Assembly: GCF_016735615.1 (NCBI RefSeq)
Contig: NZ_JAERSF010000002.1
Span: 1,240,001-1,304,000, forward strand
DNA: 64,000 nt
Direction of reading: 5' to 3'
From: Flavobacterium tagetis
GTDB taxonomy: Bacteria > Bacteroidota > Bacteroidia > Flavobacteriales > Flavobacteriaceae
A model generated the notes under the pieces. That model did not search any database, had not been told where the DNA came from, and worked only from the letters and a program-made list of their open reading frames with translations. Positions 53,160 through 61,107 of this stretch are shown here, piece by piece (position 1 is the first letter of the stretch; each line of letters begins with the position of its first letter). The position numbers and the translations under genes are program-made.

Positions 53160-53810
53160 TTAAACAAAAACAATTTTATGCTTAATAGCATAAAGTACAA
53201 GTCCGATTCGGGTTTTTATTTCCAGTTTGTCAAAAAGAGATTCTCTATAGCCGTCTATAGTTTTAGGGCTTAAGCACATTTCTGATGCAATTTCTTTATA
53301 AGTCATTTCTGTGCAGGCATGTTTAATAAAGACAATCTCTTTTTCTTTTAAACTAATTTTCTTGTTATCGTTATTAACTTTATTGATCAGCATTCCTGAA
53401 ACAAGTTCAGTAAAATAAAAACCCTTTTCGACAACGCATTCTATTGCATCTTTAAAAATCTCAGGCGAAGTATCTTTTAGTAAATAGCCTTTTGCGCCAT
53501 TTGTGATCATTTTAATGATAATTTCTTCATCATCATTTACAGACAAAGCAATTACTTTAAGATCGGGTCTGTTGTCTTTGAGCCATTTCATTGTGCTTAA
53601 TCCGTCAAGGACCGGCATATTAACATCAAGCAAAATGAGATCAATATCAGTAGGGTTATTTTCTTCCAGATAATCTATAAAGACTTTTCCGTTTTCAAAA
53701 CGTTCTATAACATCATATTCGCCAAAACTTTTAATCAAGAGTTCAAGAGACTGAGAAAAAAGCAAATGGTCATCTACAATTATTAATTTTCTTTTAAAGT
53801 TAGTTTTCAT
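53160..53810 (-). CDS. response regulator, NarL/LuxR family
   Basis: 216 residues. The receiver domain has acidic residues IVDDH, phospho-acceptor D in LILLDVNMP, and lysine in YLLKDTSPE. The C-terminal LuxR-type HTH contains LSLKEKEIVFIKHACTEMTY, KEIASEMCLSPKTIDGYR. It pairs with the histidine kinase gene that it overlaps by 11 bases and is the last gene of a leftward operon. Candidate targets are the divergent muramidase operon and its own operon. Confidence 0.95.
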   Translation of the reverse strand: MKTNFKRKLIIVDDHLLFSQSLELLIKSFGEYDVIERFENGKVFIDYLEENNPTDIDLILLDVNMPVLDGLSTMKWLKDNRPDLKVIALSVNDDEEIIIKMITNGAKGYLLKDTSPEIFKDAIECVVEKGFYFTELVSGMLINKVNNDNKKISLKEKEIVFIKHACTEMTYKEIASEMCLSPKTIDGYRESLFDKLEIKTRIGLVLYAIKHKIVFV

Positions 53811-54582
53811 GGTCTTGGGTTAAAGGATATTCTATAGTTACACTCGTTCCAGTATTGTCTGAATGTAGAGTTAGTTTTGCACCGATAAGTTTGGCTCGCA
53901 ATTTCATGTTATTCAATCCGATTCCTGAATTCGACTTTTTAAGGTCATAGCCAATTCCGAAATCTTTTAAATTTAATGTAAAAAGAGAATCGGTAGTTTC
54001 GATATAGACATCAAATAAGTCGCTTCTAGAATGTTTTAAGCTGTTATGAAGCGCCTCTTGAAAAATTCTATAGATAATCAGTTCATGTTCTTCATTTATT
54101 ATTGGAACGGGTCCAATTTGCTTAAAATTGAATTTGATTTTTTTAAGTTTTTTGATTCTTTCTAGATCCTGCTGAATTGCTTCAAGAAAGTTATTTTGAA
54201 GCAGATTGTCTTTGTTTATAATGCGCGATAGAATGCGTAGTTCGTCTAAAGATTTAGCAAGAACAGCTTTTAGATCTTTAAGTTCGTTTATTTGGACATT
54301 TTTACTGCTAATGCAGATATTAAGTTGCATAATGGCAACCGAAATAATCTGTCCAATATTGTCATGTAATTCTTTACTAATTTCAGATAAAGTCTGGTCT
54401 TTTATTTCGATTCTCGTTTTGACTAATTCAGATTGGAAGTACAAGTCTGCTTCCATTTTTTCGACTAAAAATTTGTTCCTTTTCTTTAAAAAATAGAAGA
54501 AAATAACGAGGACAATAACTATTAAGGTAAAGAAAACAATACCTAAGGAAATAACTAATAGTTGTATTTCTTTTCGCTCCAT
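53800..54582 (-). CDS. sensor histidine kinase, NarX/HisKA_3 type
   Basis: 260 residues. One N-terminal membrane helix (about 8-32, VISLGIVFFTLIVIVLVIFF) and a short coil lead to the dimerisation helix with phospho-histidine in SKELHDNIGQ, then the ATPase domain (EALHNSLKHS, DFGIGYDLKKSNSGIGLNNM). There is almost no extracytoplasmic sensor domain, so sensing may depend on the membrane protein encoded just before it, with which it overlaps by 28 bases. Confidence 0.94.
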   Translation of the reverse strand: MERKEIQLLVISLGIVFFTLIVIVLVIFFYFLKKRNKFLVEKMEADLYFQSELVKTRIEIKDQTLSEISKELHDNIGQIISVAIMQLNICISSKNVQINELKDLKAVLAKSLDELRILSRIINKDNLLQNNFLEAIQQDLERIKKLKKIKFNFKQIGPVPIINEEHELIIYRIFQEALHNSLKHSRSDLFDVYIETTDSLFTLNLKDFGIGYDLKKSNSGIGLNNMKLRAKLIGAKLTLHSDNTGTSVTIEYPLTQDHEN

Positions 54583-55202
54583 ATAAATCCAATTATAAAA
54601 CAGCTATGCGCCAGAAAATTTAAAATGAACACGACTAAACTAAAAATAGAATCGTCTTGTTTGATTAGAAACCAATTGATAGCCAGCATGAAAGGTGTAA
54701 ATGGAACATGAAAGGCAAGTATCCCGAGTATATACCAGAAAAAGACCGATTTTTTGAAATTCAGTATTTTTTCCGAATTGAAAATTTCAATGAGATATAG
54801 ACAGGATAATATTAAAATAAGTAACACACCAATTGCAAAACTATATGTAAATGAACGGTTTATGTCTTCTTTGAAATACAAAATGTTTAAAAAAAAGGAA
54901 ACGATAAACAAAATCAGAAAAAGGATAGCCGAAATTCTGTGATCTTTTTTTGTAAGTAGGGCTTTTAGAAGTAAAATATAGGCAGAGAGGCTGGTAAACA
55001 TGTAAAAATTGTAGACGTGAAAATTGAGCAAACCAGTCCATTTGGTAAAATAATAGCCTACAATTTCAACTACAATAGAAAACCAGATTAAAATTACTAA
55101 AAATTTAGCTTTATTACCAGGAAGTTTTGGCAGTACGAACAAACCAACAGTTCCTGACAATAAAGCCATATAAATGATATAAGATCTTAAGAATTCGAAC
55201 AT
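54555..55202 (-). CDS. multi-helix membrane protein, candidate sensor partner
   Basis: 215 residues with about seven hydrophobic helices (for example FLRSYIIYMALLSGTVGLF, FLVILIWFSIVVEIVGYYF, FLAHSCFIIGFIW). No named domain. It overlaps the kinase gene by 28 bases and follows the 142-aa gene by six bases. Because the kinase lacks an outside domain, this protein may be its sensor or a transport partner. Similar seven-helix proteins occur beside HisKA_3 kinases in flavobacteria. Confidence 0.82.
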   Translation of the reverse strand: MFEFLRSYIIYMALLSGTVGLFVLPKLPGNKAKFLVILIWFSIVVEIVGYYFTKWTGLLNFHVYNFYMFTSLSAYILLLKALLTKKDHRISAILFLILFIVSFFLNILYFKEDINRSFTYSFAIGVLLILILSCLYLIEIFNSEKILNFKKSVFFWYILGILAFHVPFTPFMLAINWFLIKQDDSIFSLVVFILNFLAHSCFIIGFIWSEKKYNY

Positions 55203-55208
55203 AATTTT

Positions 55209-55637
55209 CTAGTATAATAAGCTTGGTGGTCTTCCGATGTTTCCGTAATTCATTGGTTCAAGACTCTGAATATCAGAAGACATTTCTTGCATTAAAGCAA
55301 AACTTTGAACTTGTTCGGTATTACTTTTTGCTTTTTTGCCCGTAGGAACCAGAAATAAAGTGGTTAATCCTGCTTTTTCTCCATGCGCTTCATCATCTGG
55401 ATAAACTCCAAAATAAAAACGAATTCCGTCTACATTATAACCATCTTTTGCGCCATTAGTTTTAATATAATGAATGTAGTTTTCCAATTCTTCTAAAGAA
55501 TACCAGATAGCATTGGCATCTTCTTTTTGCTCTCTTTTTGCAGAAAGGGAAGCTTTCTTATTGTTGTAATTCACATTTAATTGTCTAGCAAATTCTTTAG
55601 TGATTAACTGACTAGGTTTTGCGGGTGGATTTTTCAT
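55209..55637 (-). CDS. conserved-looking hypothetical protein, 142 aa
   Basis: No signal peptide or helix. Mixed alpha/beta with WYSLEELENYIHYIKTNGAK, GIRFYFGVYPDDE and TTLFLVPTGKK, ending NYGNIGRPPSLLY. I do not recognise a domain. It is the first gene of the leftward operon with the membrane protein, kinase and regulator, directly behind a consensus promoter. Confidence 0.8.
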   Translation of the reverse strand: MKNPPAKPSQLITKEFARQLNVNYNNKKASLSAKREQKEDANAIWYSLEELENYIHYIKTNGAKDGYNVDGIRFYFGVYPDDEAHGEKAGLTTLFLVPTGKKAKSNTEQVQSFALMQEMSSDIQSLEPMNYGNIGRPPSLLY

Positions 55638-55697
55638 AGTTTCTATTATTAATTGGTTAAATGTTTAGTTAACAGCTTTTTGAGCTATTGTACGAGA

Positions 55698-55728
55698 CAA
55701 AATTATTTGAAACAGAAAATTTCAGCAA
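55698..55728 (-). promoter_or_regulatory. consensus promoter of the two-component operon
   Basis: On the minus strand TTG (55728-55726), a 20-base spacer and TAATTTTG (55705-55698) fit the Bacteroidota consensus exactly. It precedes the 142-aa gene by 60 bases. The divergent 671-aa gene starts 165 bases to the right. Confidence 0.8.
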
Positions 55729-55892
55729 GGGGAAATATACCCTTTTTTGTTTGGGTAAAATTATTCAAAAAAATGGGTTAAAGAGCTGTTACATAATAAT
55801 TTATAAAAATGGAATTTTACACCGTCAGTTTTAAGGTAAAAACGGGCAATCAAAAATGTAACCTATTAATAATTAATTAAAATTTTTAAATT

Positions 55893-57908
55893 ATGTCACA
55901 ACCAACACCTCTAGGCTATCCTCATGCAGGAGCCGGAACAGTAGAAATTCTTTTAGAAAAAGAAGATGGAGCAGATTACGCAGTGCTTTTTTCACCAGAT
56001 CCTAATAATATGTTATTAAGAGATGCCGGTCTGCCAATGCAGTTTTATTATTACCCAAAAGCACCACGTCTAGCTAAGCACCCAGATGGACGATTTAAAT
56101 TTGCAATGCAAGTTTTTAAATCAGAAGGAGATTCTTCAACCGTAATTGGAGCAGAAGGATTAGAAGAAGAAGCAGGAGCATACACTACTTTAACCAGTAC
56201 AATTGATCTGCCAGAAGCATTATTAAAGAAAGCGATCGACAAGCTAAAAACAAAACTACACACCAATTATAATAATCAAAGACAATCAAAGCTTTTTGGT
56301 TTGTTTTCTTATCTGAAAGGTGTCGATCGAGATTTTAATGAAACCAATGTTAGGCCTATTCAGTTAACAGAGAATACTATAACTATGCATGTTGTGGGCG
56401 AAAAATCACCAAATAATCCTTTTGGAGGAGCTAATCCGTGGACATTTAATATTCAAGGCGAAGGCGCAGGTACTACTTTTGGATTAGGAGATAATGCTCT
56501 TTCTGTATTGATGGGCCGTAATAGCGCTTCGTTAGTTAAAAATGCATTAGAATCAGGTGCTAATAATTTGGTAGTCGAAAACAAAATTAAATACAAAGGT
56601 TATATGCCTACAACGACTATCAAAACTACCGTTGATGTGAAAAAAGTACATACTTATTTTTCTGCAAAAGCCAATGTAAGCTGGTCATTTGTTGATGTAA
56701 ACTGGGAAAGCGAATATGAAAAAATCCTGACCCAAGGTGGTATTGTAAGCGAAATCATTACAGATAATCAGTTTTCTAACGAAGAAAGAAAAAAAGTAGA
56801 GGAAGCACTTTTTACCAAACAAAGAGAGTTTGCATTCCAAATGGTTCAAAAGCAAATTTTTGATGCACCAGAAAAACAGTTTACACCAGCAGCTACACCA
56901 GAAAAACCAGGAGGATTTTTTAGAATTCTTTTTGGTGGAGGAAGTGTAGGAGTAAGTTTAAAACATGGAAGCCAAATTAGAGAAGTGAAATTCACAGACG
57001 AAATCAAATTTTCTGCAATCGAAGTTTTAGATTCAAAAATCAGTGGAAATCTTACTCCTTTAACTTTAAAATCTGGCGCCGAAGCAAAAGCAGATTTGAA
57101 AAATTATATTACCGAAATTCAATTGGATGAAGATTTCTCAAAAGTACAAGTAATCGCATCTTTAAACGGAGGTTTGATTAAATTAGATAAAGACAGTGAT
57201 ATTGTGAATGATAATCCGGTGAGTCAAGTTTCTATTGAAGTTGGATATCCAGATTCTAAAGGCAAAATGATCTGGAAAAGTTCTGGCAGAATGATTGCTC
57301 CTGAAGGAACTCCATATGTAAAAAACACAAGTAAATCTGGTAAAGAAATCGATGCAATTTTTCCTGCAACTTGGAATGATAAATCTAAAGAAAAAAATGC
57401 TTTTGTATTTGATTTCGTAAAAAACAATGGTTCTTCTAAAATTAAAGTAAGACAAGAAGTAATGTACGAAAAAGATAAGAGAATTAAGTTAAAAGATACT
57501 ACTAGAGAATATGAATTTGAAGGAACTAAAATATTTGTTCCGCTTCCAATTCAGAACATGATCAATTACACGTTGTCTACAGAGGAGCTTTATGATTGCG
57601 ATACTCTTGAAGTTACTTTAAAGGCAGATAAAATGTCTTCCAAAAAGTACAAATTTACAGTGGATAATTTTGAAGATGCCATTCCTTACAGAGCATGGTA
57701 TGAGGCAGATTATACTGTGAAACCGACAGAATACAAAGTAAAATATACCTGCAACGGTAAAATCGGCAAGAAATCTAAAAAGGTTTCTGTTTCTACAGAT
57801 TACATCAAACTTGATTATCAAGAAGGTGATGTTTTATTTGAAATTCCAACTGGAACTGCGGCTCAAAATGCCGATATCGAGAAAATCAGAGCTCCATTTA
57901 TGGAATAA
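55893..57908 (+). CDS. unrecognised beta-rich protein, 671 aa
   Basis: No signal peptide, no membrane helix, no family I can name. The N-terminal region (residues 10-110) contains GTVEILLEKEDGADYAVLFS, LPMQFYYYPKAPRL and an acidic stretch. A central part has ANVSWSFVDVNWESEYEKIL, then a glycine-rich turn (FRILFGGGSVGVSLKHGS). The last 250 residues look like three or more Ig-like beta-sandwich domains (VSQVSIEVGYPDSKGKMIW, TLEVTLKADKMSSKKYKFTV). It heads an operon with a 715-aa protein and a muramidase and is divergent from the two-component operon. Confidence 0.82.
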   Translation: MSQPTPLGYPHAGAGTVEILLEKEDGADYAVLFSPDPNNMLLRDAGLPMQFYYYPKAPRLAKHPDGRFKFAMQVFKSEGDSSTVIGAEGLEEEAGAYTTLTSTIDLPEALLKKAIDKLKTKLHTNYNNQRQSKLFGLFSYLKGVDRDFNETNVRPIQLTENTITMHVVGEKSPNNPFGGANPWTFNIQGEGAGTTFGLGDNALSVLMGRNSASLVKNALESGANNLVVENKIKYKGYMPTTTIKTTVDVKKVHTYFSAKANVSWSFVDVNWESEYEKILTQGGIVSEIITDNQFSNEERKKVEEALFTKQREFAFQMVQKQIFDAPEKQFTPAATPEKPGGFFRILFGGGSVGVSLKHGSQIREVKFTDEIKFSAIEVLDSKISGNLTPLTLKSGAEAKADLKNYITEIQLDEDFSKVQVIASLNGGLIKLDKDSDIVNDNPVSQVSIEVGYPDSKGKMIWKSSGRMIAPEGTPYVKNTSKSGKEIDAIFPATWNDKSKEKNAFVFDFVKNNGSSKIKVRQEVMYEKDKRIKLKDTTREYEFEGTKIFVPLPIQNMINYTLSTEELYDCDTLEVTLKADKMSSKKYKFTVDNFEDAIPYRAWYEADYTVKPTEYKVKYTCNGKIGKKSKKVSVSTDYIKLDYQEGDVLFEIPTGTAAQNADIEKIRAPFME

Positions 57909-57927
57909 TTTTTTTGAGGCATTTTGC

Positions 57928-57953
57928 AAAAGGGACGTAATGTCCCTTTTGTT
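57928..57953 (+). terminator. hairpin between the 671-aa and 715-aa genes
   Basis: AAAAGGGAC, loop GTAAT, GTCCCTTTT. It may stop part of the transcripts so that the first protein is made in excess of the two that follow. Confidence 0.75.
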
Positions 57954-57982
57954 TCTTAACTCATAACTTAAACCTAATCACC

Positions 57983-60130
57983 ATGCCAGATTTAAATACA
58001 TTTAAGCTTAGTGGAACCAAATTGGTTCCTGTAAATCGATTCAATCTTGAGCCTGCTAAACCCAGCACTGCATTTGCAACGACAACACTTTTAAATAATG
58101 CTGAATTTAAGGTAATCGAGCATCCTATTATTCATTCTATAGATATTCAGCCGATTCTAGTTTTGCCAATTATTGAAAATTATTGTCCTCTGATAGAGGG
58201 AGATAAAGTTATTACGGAGAATGATTCCTTTAAGGATTATTTTAAAAATGAAATTACCTTATTTTTTCCTCAAGTAGAAGTAGAGCCCAATAATGGAACT
58301 CTGTTTTATTATGAAGAAGTGCCTGGTAAATCTGCAGATAACGGCGGATTTATGGGAAGAGTCACTTTAAAATACAGCATCAAAAACAGACCATTGCAAG
58401 CCAATGAGAAAAGTATCGTTTTAAATTTAAGGCAGGCTGTTTTAAATTTAAAAGTAAAAAATGATGTCGTTAGGGTCAACGGAACTATAAATACCGCTAC
58501 TCAGGAAATTCAGTTTGACTTAATCGACGAAGCTGTAAAAATTGCTTTCTCAAATTTAGTTTCAAAAATAAACGATTTAATGTGTGATGTTGATTTGTTT
58601 TTTGATTTTAAAGGATATTCTAAGGTAAAACGTAATTTTTTGTTTGCTAAAGATATAGCGATTTTAAGAAACCCAATTACCACTAAGAGCGATGTAATGG
58701 CCAAAACAACATTACAGCCAAAAGCAACGCTTATATCAAGTCCGTTGATGGTAAAAACTACGAGAACGGGAACTGTAGCTCCAAAAATGGTAATTTCTGG
58801 AATTAGAAGAGATAACGATATACAAGCAGAGGTTCAGGAGGAATACGTAAAAAGCACTTTTCTACTTAAAATCAATAAAACGGTAAATTATCCTCGTGTG
58901 CCTAATGTTCAGACAAGTTTATACTGGAATAATGAAGGGCCATTTTTTAATAATCCTTTCAATTTAAATGAAGATTTTTCGGAGTTTAAACAGATATTCG
59001 TTTCGGGATACAATTTTAGTAAGCTATCGATTTATAAGTCAATGGTTCAGCCAAATACTTTTTTGCTGATTTCTAAGATTTACAGTCTTTCAAAAGATTT
59101 AGATAATATGAGGCCATGTGTTACGACTATTTTTCATGCTTATGAAGAAGGCGCTGGAACATCTGAAGAAATTTCGAAAATTTCTTTTCAATTTGCTGTT
59201 CGTCCGAATCTTTCAAATTATGATCTTGCGAAGCTGAAAATTGCTTTATTGCAAAACAATTTTATTGATGGCGATCCTACCGATTATTTTGATAAGGTTC
59301 AGTTTTTGTTTCCTAATGATGTTGGAGCTGAATTTGAGGTAAATGGAAACTATTTTCTTCAGCGAGCATCGATTACAGCAGATGGGAAACATTATATTTT
59401 TGATCTCTCAACCGAGAATTTATCTGAAGCTAGCATTTTAATCAATGCTTTGAATAATACAATTTCGCAATATGCTAACATCAATTTTAAATACAAAGAG
59501 ATAAAAGACACGAGTGTAATCGAACTAAATCTTGAAGAAACTATTGGAGAAATTGTCGAAAGTTTGATTGATAATCCGACAAAGAAAATTAAAATCAATA
59601 ATCAGTCCATTTCAAACTGCAAGCTTAATTCTATTTTATTGCTTTATAATCAAAATGCGACGTATTTGAATAATGCTTTCTTTAAAAATTATCCGCAGTT
59701 AATTAGTAATGATACAAAATTTTTGGATTTTACTGCACTAAATCCAAGTTCTTCTGGTGAATTGAAAAATGTATTTTTTGATTTTGAAAATATAGAGAAC
59801 ATCAGTTCAGAATTTAGTCAGATTGTTTCACAATCAACATCTTATAACAGATATATTCAAGTTCAGATTAAAAGCCAGGCAGCGACAACAGGCAGGATTA
59901 CTATTGAATTAACAGTCCAAGATACGGGAAGTAAATTTGCCATTGAACGTTTGAAATCTGAATTCTCGACACCTATATTGTTCAATTTTATTGTGAAAAA
60001 CACAGCGAACAATAACACTTTGATTTCATATCAAGTTAATTATTTTGACAAGAATGATAATCTAACAGGTTCTAAAAATGATGTTTTTGATTTCTCTAAA
60101 GCATCGATTATCACCATAAATAAAAAGTGA
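57983..60130 (+). CDS. unrecognised protein, 715 aa
   Basis: No signal peptide and no transmembrane helix. It begins MPDLNTFKLSGTKLVPVNRF. Two similar-looking regions rich in short strands (about 80-210 and 380-560) each combine an LxFPxxV-like segment (EITLFFPQVEVE; VQFLFPNDVGAEF) with a following helix. A weak internal repeat is possible. No catalytic motif is visible. Its stop overlaps the muramidase start (TGATG). Confidence 0.8.
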   Translation: MPDLNTFKLSGTKLVPVNRFNLEPAKPSTAFATTTLLNNAEFKVIEHPIIHSIDIQPILVLPIIENYCPLIEGDKVITENDSFKDYFKNEITLFFPQVEVEPNNGTLFYYEEVPGKSADNGGFMGRVTLKYSIKNRPLQANEKSIVLNLRQAVLNLKVKNDVVRVNGTINTATQEIQFDLIDEAVKIAFSNLVSKINDLMCDVDLFFDFKGYSKVKRNFLFAKDIAILRNPITTKSDVMAKTTLQPKATLISSPLMVKTTRTGTVAPKMVISGIRRDNDIQAEVQEEYVKSTFLLKINKTVNYPRVPNVQTSLYWNNEGPFFNNPFNLNEDFSEFKQIFVSGYNFSKLSIYKSMVQPNTFLLISKIYSLSKDLDNMRPCVTTIFHAYEEGAGTSEEISKISFQFAVRPNLSNYDLAKLKIALLQNNFIDGDPTDYFDKVQFLFPNDVGAEFEVNGNYFLQRASITADGKHYIFDLSTENLSEASILINALNNTISQYANINFKYKEIKDTSVIELNLEETIGEIVESLIDNPTKKIKINNQSISNCKLNSILLLYNQNATYLNNAFFKNYPQLISNDTKFLDFTALNPSSSGELKNVFFDFENIENISSEFSQIVSQSTSYNRYIQVQIKSQAATTGRITIELTVQDTGSKFAIERLKSEFSTPILFNFIVKNTANNNTLISYQVNYFDKNDNLTGSKNDVFDFSKASIITINKK

Positions 60131-60951
60131 TGACAACCATAAAAACAGGTACAAGATCTCCTGAAGTTTATTATTTAAACGAGCTTTTGTCCAAATTAAA
60201 TTACGGTGTAATTGTCTCCGATTATTTCGGGGCAGAAACAGATAAAGCAATCAAAGATTTTCAGTTGAATAATAGTCTAGTGGTTGATGGGGTGGTGGGA
60301 CTAAAAACATGGTCTGCACTTTTAGCAAAAAATGCAAATGGTTTTTCTATAAACAGTAAGTTGCTGTCTGAGCAGGATTTAATCAATTTTTCAAATCAGT
60401 TTAATTTAGAGCTTGCAGTTGTAAAAGCGGTAAATGAAGTAGAAAGTAACGGAAAAGGTTTTTTAATTGACGGACGACCAAAAATTTTATTTGAAGGTCA
60501 TGTTTTCTGGCGTGAACTGGAAAAAAGAAATATCAATCCGCAGTCATATGTGAATGCAAATACGCAGGACATTTTATTCGAAAGTTATACTAAAAAGTAT
60601 TATGTAGGCGGAACAGCTGAATATGTTCGTTTAGAAAAGGCAAGAAATCTTATTTCGGACAAAAAAATAGTAGACGCAGCAAATAGTTCAGCTTCTTGGG
60701 GGCTTTTTCAGATTATGGGCTTTAATGCAATTCCTATAGGTTATAATAGTATTGATGAATATGTTGAGAAAATGAATGAGAACGAAGGCGAACATCTCAA
60801 AGCTTTTGGATTATTTCTAGAAAAGAACAATTTGATTGGACTTCTAAGAAGCAAAAATTGGGCTTCGTTTGCTTTAAAATACAATGGTCCAGCTTACAAA
60901 ACCAACAAATATGATGAAAAACTAGCAAGGGCTTATGTGAAATACGTTTAA
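60130..60951 (+). CDS. N-acetylmuramidase with peptidoglycan-binding domain
   Basis: 273 residues from the ATG at 60130 (a GTG one codon earlier is also in frame). Residues 5-65 are a peptidoglycan-binding type 1 domain (SDYFGAETDKAIKDFQLNNS, VDGVVGLKTW). From about 85 the N-acetylmuramidase domain (PF11860/DUF3380 type) follows with VKAVNEVESNGKGFLIDGRP, KILFEGHVFWRELEKR, SASWGLFQIMGFN and the C-terminal LKYNGPAYKTNKYDEKLA. It should cut the glycan backbone of cell walls. It has no signal peptide, as in phage endolysins, so delivery needs another route. Confidence 0.93.
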   Translation: MTTIKTGTRSPEVYYLNELLSKLNYGVIVSDYFGAETDKAIKDFQLNNSLVVDGVVGLKTWSALLAKNANGFSINSKLLSEQDLINFSNQFNLELAVVKAVNEVESNGKGFLIDGRPKILFEGHVFWRELEKRNINPQSYVNANTQDILFESYTKKYYVGGTAEYVRLEKARNLISDKKIVDAANSSASWGLFQIMGFNAIPIGYNSIDEYVEKMNENEGEHLKAFGLFLEKNNLIGLLRSKNWASFALKYNGPAYKTNKYDEKLARAYVKYV

Positions 60952-61055
60952 TATTTCAAGTTTTATGTTTTAGGATATTTAATCGCAAAGGTATAGGTTC
61001 TTTTCAAAGCGGGGGTAGAAATGAGCGCTCTTTGCGGTTAACCTGAAACAAAAAG

Positions 61056-61085
61056 AAAACCCGACGAAATTCTCGTCGGGTTTTT
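61056..61085. terminator. bidirectional terminator
   Basis: AAAACCCGACGA, loop AATTC, TCGTCGGGTTTT: a perfect stem with A- and T-tracts, between the muramidase and the convergent pheT. Confidence 0.9.
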
Positions 61086-61107
61086 ATATTTTAAACTAAG
61101 AAAGAAA

